A DNA stretch of 64,000 nt from Albibacterium profundi (GTDB taxonomy: Bacteria; Bacteroidota; Bacteroidia; Sphingobacteriales; Sphingobacteriaceae), in the NCBI RefSeq assembly GCF_042159835.1, contig NZ_JBBVGT010000002.1, positions 1,116,001 to 1,180,000 on the forward strand. The letters are read 5' to 3'. The notes under the pieces were generated by a model. That model worked only from the letters and a program-made list of their open reading frames with translations. It ran no database searches and was not told the origin of the DNA. The position numbers and the translations under genes were made by a program. The first letter of the stretch is position 1. The number at the start of each line of letters is the position of its first letter. Shown piece after piece: positions 53,556 through 63,160 of this stretch.

Positions 53556-54794
53556 ATGGATCATCATATTCTCACTTTAGAAAACGGCCTGCGAGTCGTT
53601 TTTAACCCCACTCGATCAGTTATCACTCACGCTTGTATGGTCGTTAATGTTGGGACCAGAGATGAGCCGTCAGGAGAATTTGGCATTGCCCATTTTATAG
53701 AACATTTACTCTTTAAACGAACAAAAAGGAGAAACACCAACCAAATATTAAACCGACTGGAGTTAGTTGGTGCCGACTTAAATGCATATACGACAAAGGA
53801 ATATACATGCATTCATGCGTCTTTTCTTCACACGCATCTAACAAGGGCGATCGACTTGTTCGAAGATATACTATTTAACTCCACGTTCCCATCAGATGAA
53901 ATCGAAAAAGAAAAAAATGTAATACTTGATGAGATTAGCTCCTATCAAGATAGTCCGGAAGAAGCGATTGCAGACGACTTCGAAGATATGATTTTTTCTG
54001 AAAGCGGACTGGGTCATAATATTCTCGGTACCGAAAAAGACTTAGCTTCACTCAACAAAACTAAAATAGCAGTTTTCGTAGAAAAATATTACCAGCCTGA
54101 GAATATGGTACTCGGAATAACGGGCGACTATACCCTTAACCAAGTTAAACGAATTGTTGACCGATATTTCGGCAATCGTAAAAGCAAAAGCGTAACGCAT
54201 ATCCGTACTCCACCATCAGAGCCTTTATCTCAGAAAGTGACCCTAACTAGACCGATAAACCAAGCACATTATATGCTCGGCACAAGCGCCTACCCGATAA
54301 GTCATGAGAAAAAGATGCCGCTCATGGTATTAAATAACTTTTTAGGCGGCATGGGGATGAGCTCACGCCTTAATTTACTCGTTAGAGAGAAGCATGGAAT
54401 CGCATATATCATTGAATCCAACTATACCGCGTATTCTGACACCGGAATCTTCTCTATATATTTTGGAACCGAACATGAGAAAGGAAGAAAGGCATTAGCC
54501 TTGGTACATGGCGAATTGAAAAAAACTCGAAACAAAAAGATGGGAAGTGTCCTGTTAAAACAGGCAAAAAATAAATTTATTGGCCAAATAGCATTAGGAG
54601 AAGAGAATAGGATGTCATTGATCATCGCAATGACGAAAAACTTAATGGATCTAGGATATGTTCAGACATTGGATGAACTTTACAATCAAATTGAGGCAGT
54701 AACAGCTGAAAATATATGGGAAGTAGCGAACGATATCTTCGCTCCGGACCGAATAAACACCTTGGTTTTTGAGCCTTCATTTGATAAAATTTAA
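53556..54794 (+). CDS. M16-family (insulinase/processing peptidase) zinc protease
   Basis: A 412-residue protease with the inverted zinc motif HFIEH at H46-E49-H50 and a downstream glutamate in the DEISSYQDSPEEAIADDFED region. Two M16 domains are present, with the second carrying the RPINQAHYMLGTSAY pattern. No signal peptide, so probably cytoplasmic. It is followed 31 bases later by def; the pair may be cotranscribed. Confidence 0.9.
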   Translation: MDHHILTLENGLRVVFNPTRSVITHACMVVNVGTRDEPSGEFGIAHFIEHLLFKRTKRRNTNQILNRLELVGADLNAYTTKEYTCIHASFLHTHLTRAIDLFEDILFNSTFPSDEIEKEKNVILDEISSYQDSPEEAIADDFEDMIFSESGLGHNILGTEKDLASLNKTKIAVFVEKYYQPENMVLGITGDYTLNQVKRIVDRYFGNRKSKSVTHIRTPPSEPLSQKVTLTRPINQAHYMLGTSAYPISHEKKMPLMVLNNFLGGMGMSSRLNLLVREKHGIAYIIESNYTAYSDTGIFSIYFGTEHEKGRKALALVHGELKKTRNKKMGSVLLKQAKNKFIGQIALGEENRMSLIIAMTKNLMDLGYVQTLDELYNQIEAVTAENIWEVANDIFAPDRINTLVFEPSFDKI

Positions 54795-54825
54795 TAAATT
54801 AGCACTTTAAAAGTTAAACAATTTA

Positions 54826-55401
54826 ATGAAATTACCGATCATTGCTTACGGCGATCCCGTGTTAAGACAGAAAGCGAAAGAAATTGATGAGGATTATCCA
54901 GAGTTGGATAGCCTTATTGCTAATATGTTTGAAACAATGTATGCAGCATCAGGGGTTGGCATCGCAGCACCACAGATAGGGAAATCAATTCGTTTGTTTG
55001 TAATAGACGCATCTCCATATGAAGAAGATGAACCACAATTGAAGGATTTTAAGAAAGTATTCATTAACCCGATTATTGTACAAGAGGACGGAGAAAAGTG
55101 GGCTTCAAGCGAGGGCTGTCTAAGTATTCCCGACATACGCGAAGATGTTTACCGACTCCCCACGTTAACTATCAACTACTTGGACGAAAACTGGGAAGAG
55201 CATGAAGAAACATTTGACGGCCTAGCCGCTCGCATCATCCAGCATGAATATGACCATATTGAAGGAAAGTTATTTACCGACAGGATTACCCCACTTCGTA
55301 AAGCATTGCTAAAAAGCAAATTAGACGCAATCGCGAAGGGGAAGGTTAACGTTGATTACAAGATGAAGTTTCCTGTTCTAAAACGAAAGAAGAGATTTTA
55401 A
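54826..55401 (+). CDS. def: Peptide deformylase
   Basis: Removes the formyl group from new proteins. All three motifs are intact: GVGIAAPQ (43-50), EGCLS (96-100, metal ligand C98) and HEYDH (140-144). Length 191 aa is typical. Its stop overlaps the convergent rbfA stop by 4 bases. Confidence 0.95.
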   Translation: MKLPIIAYGDPVLRQKAKEIDEDYPELDSLIANMFETMYAASGVGIAAPQIGKSIRLFVIDASPYEEDEPQLKDFKKVFINPIIVQEDGEKWASSEGCLSIPDIREDVYRLPTLTINYLDENWEEHEETFDGLAARIIQHEYDHIEGKLFTDRITPLRKALLKSKLDAIAKGKVNVDYKMKFPVLKRKKRF

Positions 55402-55763
55402 TCCTCTTTATCTTTATTTATCTCACCGAATAGCTTATCAATGTGCTCTCGATATTCTTGACTATCGTCAACAAAAAACTCTAAGTTAGGAACACTTTTC
55501 GCTTGATTTTTAATTTTGTTTCCTAATTTATAGCGAATTTCGCTGGTTCGGGATCGAATCTGATCAATTGCTTCTTGCGAAGATTTGGCACTTAAGAAGC
55601 TTAAATAAACTCGAGCAATTCCTAAATCTGAGGTTACCCTTACGTTAGTAACCGTTATCATAACGCCAGGCAACCAACTCCCTCCTTCACGAAGAAAAAT
55701 ATCACCTAGGTCTTGTTGAATTATCTTACCAAATTTTTGCTGCCTTTTACTTTCTGTTGTCAT
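55398..55763 (-). CDS. rbfA: Ribosome-binding factor A
   Basis: A 121-residue KH-like 30S maturation factor. The N-terminal basic helix RQQKFGKIIQQDLGDIF, the VTNVRVTSDLGIARVYLSFL strand pair, and RYKLGNKI...VPNLEFFVDDS match the family. Normal length. The upstream hflX stop is 27 bases away on the same strand. Confidence 0.92.
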   Translation of the reverse strand: MTTESKRQQKFGKIIQQDLGDIFLREGGSWLPGVMITVTNVRVTSDLGIARVYLSFLSAKSSQEAIDQIRSRTSEIRYKLGNKIKNQAKSVPNLEFFVDDSQEYREHIDKLFGEINKDKED

Positions 55764-55790
55764 AATGATAACTTATTAAGATATAGTTTT

Positions 55791-56972
55791 TTAATACAAA
55801 AGGTTGTCGTGAGGATAACGGGACTTGTGTATTGTCACTACCTCCTTGTAGACCAAATGTCTTAACTCTTCAATATTATCCCGCTCGGTAGCGGATATAA
55901 AAATCGCTGGGCTCGAATTCTTCTTCATCCAACTGTTTTCAAAATCTTTAATCGTATAATCTTGACCCGACTCATCCTTCCGATCGTTCTGAAAAATATC
56001 TATCTTATTAAAAACTGTAATAATAGGTTTATCTAAAGCGCCAATATCTTTCAGCGTCTCGTTTACCGCACTAATTTGATCCTCAAAATTGGGATGAGAG
56101 ATATCAACCACGTGAAGTAAAACGTCGGCTTCTCTGACTTCATCTAGTGTTGACTTAAAACACTCGACCAAATGATGTGGCAATTTTCTAATAAAACCCA
56201 CCGTGTCTGATAACAAAAAGGGGAGGTTATCGATGACGACTTTTCTCACGGTCGTGTCAAGCGTAGCAAATAATTTATCCTCCGCAAAGACATCCGACTT
56301 AGAAAGCATATTCATAATCGTCGATTTCCCGACATTCGTGTAACCTACTAAAGCTACACGAACTAATTGTCCCCGATTCTTTCGTTGTGTCTCATTTTGC
56401 TTATCAATAGCCTTTAGCTTGTCTTTTAGAAGCGAAACTTTGTTTAAAATTAAACGCCTGTCAGTCTCTATTTGGCTCTCACCCGGACCGCGCATCCCAA
56501 TTCCGCCTCGCTGTCGCTCAAGGTGAGTCCACAAGCGGGTAAGACGAGGAAGTAGATATTGCAATTGAGCCAATTCAACTTGTGTTTTTGCCTGAGCGCT
56601 CTTGGCTCGTTTAGCAAAAATATCCAGGATCAGATTACTTCGATCGAGAATTTTAACTTTCAGTTCTCTCTCAATATTCCGTAACTGCGTGGGCGACAGT
56701 TCGTCATCAAACACAACGATGTCAATTCCCTCCGCATTTACGTAATCTTTAATCTCATCAAGTTTCCCACTCCCTACAAAAGTAGACCGATCTGGCTTTT
56801 GCACCTTTTGCGTAAAAGAAAAAACGGTCTCTCCGCCGGCAGTATCCACTAAAAATGCTAATTCTTCTAAATACTCACGCTCCAATTCTTCATCCTCTGC
56901 CGGTGTAATGATACCGACAAGCACTGCTCTCTCAGGCTGTATTGCCGTGTCAAAATATTTTGCTCTCGCCAT
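55791..56972 (-). CDS. hflX: Ribosome-associated GTPase HflX
   Basis: GTPase that splits stalled ribosomes. An N-terminal ND1 domain includes TFVGSGKLDEIK; a helical linker has the conserved GGIGMRGPGESQIETDRR; the G1 loop GYTNVGKS is at 210-217, with DTVGF as G3 and NKID as G4. Length 393 aa. ATG 56972 gives the family start MARAKYFDTA; the longer frame to 56999 is unlikely. Confidence 0.93.
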   Translation of the reverse strand: MARAKYFDTAIQPERAVLVGIITPAEDEELEREYLEELAFLVDTAGGETVFSFTQKVQKPDRSTFVGSGKLDEIKDYVNAEGIDIVVFDDELSPTQLRNIERELKVKILDRSNLILDIFAKRAKSAQAKTQVELAQLQYLLPRLTRLWTHLERQRGGIGMRGPGESQIETDRRLILNKVSLLKDKLKAIDKQNETQRKNRGQLVRVALVGYTNVGKSTIMNMLSKSDVFAEDKLFATLDTTVRKVVIDNLPFLLSDTVGFIRKLPHHLVECFKSTLDEVREADVLLHVVDISHPNFEDQISAVNETLKDIGALDKPIITVFNKIDIFQNDRKDESGQDYTIKDFENSWMKKNSSPAIFISATERDNIEELRHLVYKEVVTIHKSRYPHDNLLY

Positions 56973-57061
56973 TAATTTAATTTTTCTCGATGTCACCATC
57001 CATATGATGGTATCTTATTAGATATCTAATATCTTAACAAAGCATAAAGATAGGTGTTTTC

Positions 57062-59152
57062 TTAAGATATTTTTTCCCAGCCAATACCACCTGATTTCTG
57101 TGTGAGAAGTGTCTTTATCAACACATTCTCCTTCTTTTCCAAACTCGGATCTTCATCGAATATTCGCATAACCTCAGTTCTTACCATTTGTAATAGCTGT
57201 TGATCGGTTGTTAAATCAGCAATTTTCAAATCGACAATGCCGCTTTGCTGTAAACCTGCAATATCGCCTGGACCTCGTAATTGCAAATCTGTCTCTGCAA
57301 TTTCGAACCCATCGTTTGTTCTAACCATCGTCTCCAATCTGATTTTGCTTTCTTTACTAAGCTTATCTTTTGACATTAAGACACAGAACGATTGTTCCGC
57401 ACCACGTCCTACTCTGCCCCTTAATTGGTGCAACTGTGACAGTCCGAACCGTTCAGCGTTTTCAATAACCATAACGGAAGCGTTAGGCACATTGACCCCT
57501 ACTTCAATGACCGTCGTGGCGACCAAAATCTGAGTTTCCCCCTTTGCAAAGCGATCCATTTCCGATTCCTTTTCTTTGGGAGTCAACCGTCCATGCACAA
57601 TTCCGATTTTATAGGTAGGCAAAGGAAACTCTCTTTCCAAAGCCTCCATACCTGCTTCTAAGTATAATAAATCGAGCTTCTCGCTTTCTTCGATCAACGG
57701 ATAGACTACATACACCTGACGTCCTTTAGATATCTCTTCTCGCAACAGGCCGAACATTCGTAAACGCTGATCTTCTTTTAAATGCACCGTTACAATCGGT
57801 CGTCGTCCGGCAGGCAACTCATCAATAACAGAGATATCTAAATCACCATATAAGGTCATTGCTAAAGTACGCGGTATTGGTGTTGCAGTCATGACCAACA
57901 TATGTGGCGGAATCGTATTTTTCCTCCATAGCTTAGCTCGTTGCTGCACCCCAAACCTGTGTTGTTCATCAATGATAGCTAAACCTAGGTTATCAAACTG
58001 AACCTTGTCTTCTAGTAGCGCATGGGTACCTACAAGGATCTGCAGCTCACCCTGCTCTAAACTACTGTAGATTTCCTTTCTCAACTTCTGTTTTGTAGAC
58101 CCCGTCAGCAATTCAATTGCAATATCGTTTCCCACCAGACTTTTCAATCCTTGATAATGTTGTTGTGCCAAGATTTCCGTTGGTGCCATCAAACAAGCTT
58201 GATAACCATTGTCTATGGCCAGCAACATACTCATCAGAGCCACAATAGTCTTCCCACTTCCCACATCGCCTTGGAGAAGCCTATTCATTTGAGCACCATG
58301 AACAGTATCCTTCCGGATTTCCTTTAACACACGCTTCTGTGCGTTCGTCAACTCAAATGGGAGCTTCTTTTTGTAAAACAAATTAAAATATGCTCCCACT
58401 TTTTCGAATACAGGCCCCGCGAATCGATTACTGCTCGCCATTTTAGTTTTTAATACCTTCAACTGAAGAATAAATAATTCCTCGAACTTCAGTCGATACT
58501 TTGCTAGGGCAAGGGTTGTTGGGTCTTTAGGGAAATGGATATGGTGCAATGCCGTCTTAAGAGGTACCAGGTTGTGCTTGTTAACTATCTCTGGAGGTAA
58601 GCTTTCCTCAATTTTAAGCAATTCAATTAACACGCCAATCAACTTCGATATACCTTTACTGTCTAAAGACAATCGCTTTAATTTCTCTGTAGAGCTATAT
58701 ACCGGTTGAAATGCACGTTCGGCTCGTTTAGCTTTATAAACTTCCACTTCTGGGTGGGAAATGGAAATTTGACCATTAAATAAACTTGGCTTACCATAAA
58801 TGATGTAAACCTGACCAACCGTGAGCGACTTCTCAATCCATCTAAGACCCTGAAACCAAACTAATTGTGCTAGCCCGGTATTGTCCTTTACGGTTGCAAT
58901 TAGTCGCTTGCTCCGCTTCTCTCCCTGAATACTGTAATTTATAAGACGACCAACGAACTGCACGCCGAGTGCATAGGGATCGATGTTATTAATTTTATGA
59001 AATATTGTGCGGTCTACATATCTAAATGGATAAAAGTGTAATAAATCTCCGAAGGTGAAAATATTCAATTCCTTGTTTAGGACTTCGGCACGATGCGGCC
59101 CTACTCCAGTCAAGTATCCAATAGGAGTCTTCAAATTGAATTCTGTTACCAT
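57062..59152 (-). CDS. recG: ATP-dependent DNA helicase RecG
   Basis: Remodels stalled forks and branched DNA. The N-terminal wedge/OB domain precedes helicase motif I GDVGSGKT (295-302), the DEQH box in IIDEQHRFGVQQRA, the TATPIPRT motif, and the C-terminal HQLRGRVGRG motif VI. Length 696 aa is normal. ATG 59152 is preferred over the adjacent TTG. It is 90 bases upstream of hflX on the same strand. Confidence 0.95.
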   Translation of the reverse strand: MVTEFNLKTPIGYLTGVGPHRAEVLNKELNIFTFGDLLHFYPFRYVDRTIFHKINNIDPYALGVQFVGRLINYSIQGEKRSKRLIATVKDNTGLAQLVWFQGLRWIEKSLTVGQVYIIYGKPSLFNGQISISHPEVEVYKAKRAERAFQPVYSSTEKLKRLSLDSKGISKLIGVLIELLKIEESLPPEIVNKHNLVPLKTALHHIHFPKDPTTLALAKYRLKFEELFILQLKVLKTKMASSNRFAGPVFEKVGAYFNLFYKKKLPFELTNAQKRVLKEIRKDTVHGAQMNRLLQGDVGSGKTIVALMSMLLAIDNGYQACLMAPTEILAQQHYQGLKSLVGNDIAIELLTGSTKQKLRKEIYSSLEQGELQILVGTHALLEDKVQFDNLGLAIIDEQHRFGVQQRAKLWRKNTIPPHMLVMTATPIPRTLAMTLYGDLDISVIDELPAGRRPIVTVHLKEDQRLRMFGLLREEISKGRQVYVVYPLIEESEKLDLLYLEAGMEALEREFPLPTYKIGIVHGRLTPKEKESEMDRFAKGETQILVATTVIEVGVNVPNASVMVIENAERFGLSQLHQLRGRVGRGAEQSFCVLMSKDKLSKESKIRLETMVRTNDGFEIAETDLQLRGPGDIAGLQQSGIVDLKIADLTTDQQLLQMVRTEVMRIFDEDPSLEKKENVLIKTLLTQKSGGIGWEKIS

Positions 59153-59211
59153 CAATTTTATGAAGTTTAATAGGTATTTCCGAGGGAAACAAACTTTGCG
59201 AGCAATGCTAA

Positions 59212-59595
59212 TTACTCTTGCTTGAACGCAATCGCAGATATTTCCACTCTTACATTTTTCGGCAAAGTTTTCACTGCTACAGTCTCGCGTGCGGGTGCCT
59301 CGTCATCGAAATACCCACCATACACGCGGTTAACATCATTGAAATGGCTCATATCCGATAAAAATATGGTCGTCTTAACTACATCTTGAAAGCTACAACC
59401 TGCTTTGGACAGGATTGCATTTATGTTTTCCATCACCTGCTTGGTCTCGGCTTCAATATCGTCGACGATGATTTCACCACTACTAACAGACAATGGAATT
59501 TGACCAGATATGTATAAGGTACCTCCCGCCTTGACTGCTTGATTATAAGGGCCAATGGGAGCTGGCGCCTTAGATGTATTAACTATTGATTTCAT
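59212..59595 (-). CDS. ridA: RidA family protein (enamine/imine deaminase)
   Basis: A 127-residue member of the YjgF/YER057c/UK114 family, which hydrolyses reactive 2-aminoacrylate. Family features are GPYNQAVKAGGTLYISGQIPL, the ETKQVMENINAILSKAG helix, and the RETVAVKTLPKNVRVEI tail with the active-site arginine. It lies 9 bases after the small DUF6728-like gene. Confidence 0.9.
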   Translation of the reverse strand: MKSIVNTSKAPAPIGPYNQAVKAGGTLYISGQIPLSVSSGEIIVDDIEAETKQVMENINAILSKAGCSFQDVVKTTIFLSDMSHFNDVNRVYGGYFDDEAPARETVAVKTLPKNVRVEISAIAFKQE

Positions 59596-59604
59596 TTTGA
59601 TAAT

Positions 59605-59742
59605 CTAAAAGAATAAATACTCTATTAATTTATATAGGAGTCCTACAATAAACACGATGATTGCAATCTTATTAAAAGTATGCATCACCTTTAAGTTGAA
59701 ACTTTTAGGCCTATTCTCTTTTCTCTTTCCAAAAAAATACAT
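59605..59742 (-). CDS. 45-residue membrane peptide, DUF6728-like
   Basis: A short open frame missed by length-filtered gene finding. It encodes 45 residues: a basic N-terminus (KRKENRPKSFNLKVMH) and one hydrophobic helix near 24-42. The NRP...FNLKVMH then N-K-I-A-I-I pattern matches a small Bacteroidota family I recall as DUF6728. It ends 9 bases before ridA and has an ATG start at 59742. Function unknown. Confidence 0.7.
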   Translation of the reverse strand: MYFFGKRKENRPKSFNLKVMHTFNKIAIIVFIVGLLYKLIEYLFF

Positions 59743-59792
59743 AGAACGAAGTTACATTTGATTGTGGAATATTCAAAGGAAGGACTCTATAA

Positions 59793-59833
59793 ATAAAGAA
59801 GGGTTCAGCGAAATTCGCTGAACCCTTCTTTAT
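59793..59833 (-). terminator. Terminator of the ompA-like gene
   Basis: Long stem around CAGCGAA-A-TTCGCTG with GGGTT/AACCC and AT extensions, 32 bases after the OmpA stop. On the minus strand it is followed by T-rich sequence. Confidence 0.82.
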
Positions 59834-59864
59834 TATTATTTAATACTACTGTATTAAAATTCAA

Positions 59865-61139
59865 CTATTTGCTGAATTCTACACGACGGTTCTGGATACG
59901 TCCTGATTCAGTAGCGTTAGATGCAACTGGTTGAGTTTCACCGTAACCAACTACTTCTAATTTGTTAGCATCAACGCCAGAGTTTACTAAGTAGTTTTTC
60001 ACAGCGTTTGCACGGTCTTTCGACAATTGCATGTTATAATCTTCAGTACCTTCAGCAGAAGCATGTCCTTCTAAAGTAAGAGCATTTCCACTGTCACGTA
60101 GATCTTGTGATACTTTATCTAACGTTGGGTAAGAAGACGTTTTCAATACATAGCTATCAAATTCAAACTGAATTGGAGAATAATCACCAACTACTGCTTC
60201 CTGAGTTTCAGGGAATTTGATTGGGCAACCTGATCCGTCAACTACAGTTCCTGCAGGAGTATCTTGACATTTGTCAAATCTGTCAGCAACACCGTCACCG
60301 TCAGAATCTCTTCCTAACTCATCAACAGTACCTTCTAATGTAGTTACACGTTGTTTTAAAGCTTCAACTTCGTTTCTCAATTCTGGGTCTCTCAACTCAT
60401 CATAAAGATTAGCAACTGGGTTGTTCCACTCTAAAGAAGGTTTGTCTTTGCTTCCTAAGATGAATTCTAATCCAGCATAACCGTAGCTATAGTGGTCTAA
60501 TGAACCGTTATTAGCCCATACTCCATCTAAGTTATCAGCATTTAAGAAGTTCATTTTGTAACCTAAATCTAAGTTAACAACACCTCCTAATTTGAACTTA
60601 ACACCACCACCTACAGGGATTACTTGTTCAGTTCTGTCTTGTCCGTCAACATTTGGACCTTCAACAACTTCGTAATTTGCGATGTTATAACCAGCAGATA
60701 AGTAAAAACCTACTGAATTTTCACGACGCAAGAAGTCGATAGCTCCAAAGTGGAAGTTACCGGTTAAACCTGTTTGCCAGTTAAGATCTGTCTTGTAGGC
60801 GTCACCGTACTGCCAGTTATCATTAACTTCTGAAGGCTCACCAGACGCTTCCAATGATCCTCTTAAGAAATCAGCTTGCATTGAGAAGTGTGGAGAGAAT
60901 TGCTTACGGATGTTAGCTCCATATCCTAATGTGATTTCAGGATGAGAGTTATCTCTCAAACCACCGATAACTACAGCTGGTGATAAAGCTCCAGCGTTAA
61001 CGCCGATAGACCAAGTTCTGTATTGGCTTCTTCCGCCAAAAACTTTTGCTGGCTCCTGTGCATTAGCAACGTCAGCATAACCTATCGCGGCTACCAACGT
61101 GCAAGCTAATGCTGCTTTTTTAATTGTAGAATAGTTCAT
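59865..61139 (-). CDS. OmpA-family outer membrane protein
   Basis: A 424-residue outer membrane protein. The signal peptide ends at ANAQ. Residues ~30-250 form an eight-stranded barrel; a coiled-coil segment (VEALKQRVTTLEGTV) follows near 275; a thrombospondin type-3-like DSDGDGVADRFDKC repeat is near 295; the OmpA C-terminal peptidoglycan-binding domain fills ~320-424 with LEGHASAEGTEDYNMQLSKDRA and NRRVEF. ATG 61139 gives the clean signal peptide. Promoter and long A-rich leader suggest high expression. Confidence 0.92.
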   Translation of the reverse strand: MNYSTIKKAALACTLVAAIGYADVANAQEPAKVFGGRSQYRTWSIGVNAGALSPAVVIGGLRDNSHPEITLGYGANIRKQFSPHFSMQADFLRGSLEASGEPSEVNDNWQYGDAYKTDLNWQTGLTGNFHFGAIDFLRRENSVGFYLSAGYNIANYEVVEGPNVDGQDRTEQVIPVGGGVKFKLGGVVNLDLGYKMNFLNADNLDGVWANNGSLDHYSYGYAGLEFILGSKDKPSLEWNNPVANLYDELRDPELRNEVEALKQRVTTLEGTVDELGRDSDGDGVADRFDKCQDTPAGTVVDGSGCPIKFPETQEAVVGDYSPIQFEFDSYVLKTSSYPTLDKVSQDLRDSGNALTLEGHASAEGTEDYNMQLSKDRANAVKNYLVNSGVDANKLEVVGYGETQPVASNATESGRIQNRRVEFSK

Positions 61140-61187
61140 ACTCTGTTTTTTTTTAAGGTTAAAAATTTTAATTGTATAATTTTTATA

Positions 61188-61195
61188 CAAAAATA
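61188..61195 (-). promoter_or_regulatory. Promoter of the ompA-like gene: TTG, N19, TAttTTTG
   Basis: Exact -7 box on the minus strand with TTG at 61215-61217, 19 bp away, the textbook spacing. The leader of about 45 bases is A/T-rich. Confidence 0.65.
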
Positions 61196-61221
61196 GTTAA
61201 TAGTTTGATTTACGCAACAAA

Positions 61222-61494
61222 AACAAAATCCGTACCAATCTTCACTTTCCCTACAAAAACCTTGCTTTTAGTATGAAAAACTTAAATCAAACAAGGACGT
61301 ATTTTATAAAATATACGTTAATGCCATCATTACGCATATTTATACGCCTTGAAACAATAATCATTCCAATAGACACCCACTCGTCAAAATTTTAAGAAAA
61401 ACATCTATTTATGGTTAATTTGATTATATTTTATTTTTGATGGAGGTCTTTTCAGCACAAATGTCCACTATATAAGCCACACACTCTGATGAAA
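61222..61494. other. Intergenic stretch without a recognised feature
   Basis: The gap between ompA and meaB is 355 bases (61140-61494), of which the ompA promoter takes the left end. The rest is AT-rich; no hairpin terminator for meaB, no RNA gene and no credible small open frame was found. Confidence 0.4.
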
Positions 61495-62388
61495 TTAGTA
61501 ATTAGCTGCAATAAAACGGTACAAATTAAAATCTGGTTCTTTGTTTTGTTCTTCTAATTTCTTGGCCAAAGCTATTTTGTCAATCGCTCTGACCTGTTTG
61601 TGTATTATAAGACGCCAAGCCCGTTCCGTCATGACAAGCAAAGCTTTCTCTCGGTCGATAATCAATGGACTTTCAATCCATTCGAACAACTCGTGTGTAC
61701 CAACTTCTTCCTCTGCATTGGTTTTAAGAACTCCAATATTCTTATTATTCTGAAGCAACGCCTTTTTCAGAGACGAGAAGAAAAGATCTGCGCCCGGCCG
61801 ATCAGCCTTATTTATCACAAACAAGTCGGCTATCTCCATAATGCCAGATTTAGAATGTTGAATTTCATCCCCACTCTCCGGCACCAAAACCACAACGACC
61901 CGGTCCGCTAGTCCAATAACATCCACCTCTGACTGCCCTACACCAACGGTTTCGAGAATAATGGCATCAAAATTCGAAGATCGCAAAAGGTCTACAATCT
62001 CGATTGTTTTGTAAGACAACCCACCAAGTGCACCACGGCTCGACAGTGAACGAATATAGACGTCTGGATGATTGAACAATGCTCCCAGTCGTATCCTGTC
62101 TCCTAATAAGGCGCCTTGATTAAAAGGAGAGCTAGGATCTACTGCTACCACTGCCACACGTTTCTTCTTTTTAACGTAATTTTCTACCGTCGCGCGAATT
62201 AGAGTACTTTTCCCCGCACCGGGTGGACCTGTAAATCCTATGACTGGTATTTCTGCTGATATCTTAACTTGCTCGAGTATATCCAAAGACATAGAATTAT
62301 CGTTTTCCACCATGCTAATAGCACGAGCCAAAACCGAATAATTCCCCTTCGTAATACCATCTACATAATATGCGATATTAGGCTCCAA
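61495..62388 (-). CDS. meaB: Methylmalonyl-CoA mutase-associated GTPase MeaB
   Basis: G3E GTPase that protects and reloads B12-dependent methylmalonyl-CoA mutase. Walker A is GPPGAGKS (54-61), the switch and Mg motifs are in VDPSSPFNQGALLGDRIR, the base-specificity motif is NKAD, and the C-terminal dimerisation arm is present. Length 297 aa. The mutase genes are not in the window. It is the third gene of a tight operon: rhodanese, small membrane protein, meaB, with 2-base gaps. Confidence 0.92.
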   Translation of the reverse strand: MEPNIAYYVDGITKGNYSVLARAISMVENDNSMSLDILEQVKISAEIPVIGFTGPPGAGKSTLIRATVENYVKKKKRVAVVAVDPSSPFNQGALLGDRIRLGALFNHPDVYIRSLSSRGALGGLSYKTIEIVDLLRSSNFDAIILETVGVGQSEVDVIGLADRVVVVLVPESGDEIQHSKSGIMEIADLFVINKADRPGADLFFSSLKKALLQNNKNIGVLKTNAEEEVGTHELFEWIESPLIIDREKALLVMTERAWRLIIHKQVRAIDKIALAKKLEEQNKEPDFNLYRFIAANY

Positions 62389-62390
62389 GA

Positions 62391-62576
62391 CTACTTCCTA
62401 TTAATCGATCGTATCTTCCTTAGCAAACGAACCTTCAAATAAATAAGCAGGGCTAGTCCAGGTACTATTCCTGCCAACAATATATACTGCTTGGTATTTA
62501 TAGCGATAAAGCCACAGTATAAAAGTACCATTATCCCTACGTTGAGGAATGTGCTGTATAATAGTTTCTTTACCAT
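62391..62576 (-). CDS. Small two-helix membrane protein
   Basis: A 61-residue protein with two hydrophobic stretches (about 8-26 and 30-48) and a basic tail (KVRLLRKIRSINRK). Some resemblance to a Sphingobacteriaceae family I recall as DUF6358, low certainty. It sits between rhodanese and meaB with 2-base gaps on both sides, so it is almost certainly translated. Function unknown. Confidence 0.7.
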   Translation of the reverse strand: MVKKLLYSTFLNVGIMVLLYCGFIAINTKQYILLAGIVPGLALLIYLKVRLLRKIRSINRK

Positions 62577-62578
62577 AA

Positions 62579-62893
62579 TTAATAAACAATCATATCAGGA
62601 TCGAATTGATCCTTCCATGCAAGAATCCCCCCCTCGAGGTTCGCCAAGTTGGTATATCCCTGTCCTTCGAGCAGCTTAATAGCCTGTGCGCTGCGCTTCC
62701 CACTTCGACAATGTACAACAACCGGCTTATCCGTAGCAACCTTATCTTTTTCCAAGAGAATGTTAGCGAGGGGTATGTTGACGCCATTTAAATTAGATGT
62801 TTCATATTCAAAGGCTTCTCGAACGTCCACTAATTGAAAATCTTCATTGTCGTCAATTTTTTTCTTTAATTCATCTACTGTTACTGTCTTCAT
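62579..62893 (-). CDS. Rhodanese-like sulfurtransferase
   Basis: A single-domain rhodanese of 104 residues. The active-site loop is HCRSGKRS with catalytic C62, and the CH2-like motif is LVDVREAFEYE. No signal peptide, so cytoplasmic. ATG 62893 gives the normal family start; the frame to 62944 is not conserved-looking. First gene of the rhodanese-small membrane protein-meaB operon. Confidence 0.9.
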   Translation of the reverse strand: MKTVTVDELKKKIDDNEDFQLVDVREAFEYETSNLNGVNIPLANILLEKDKVATDKPVVVHCRSGKRSAQAIKLLEGQGYTNLANLEGGILAWKDQFDPDMIVY

Positions 62894-63160
62894 TATTTTT
62901 GGCTTTTTATCAAAGATATGTTTTTTATGTCCATTATTCTGCAACTAGAGAGACAAATACTTCTCAACCAACCGTATGTTCAAGCTTCATCACATGAACT
63001 TTCGGCGTTATAAATAAAATAATAATTGATATTACTCTCTTTTTTTATATTTTTGGTAAATCATCCTGTAAATTATTAAATTTATAATTTATAGAGTGCT
63101 TTAGTGCCAAATAATGGAATAATTACAGGAGTACAGAACCACCTTAGTAACCGTCAATTT

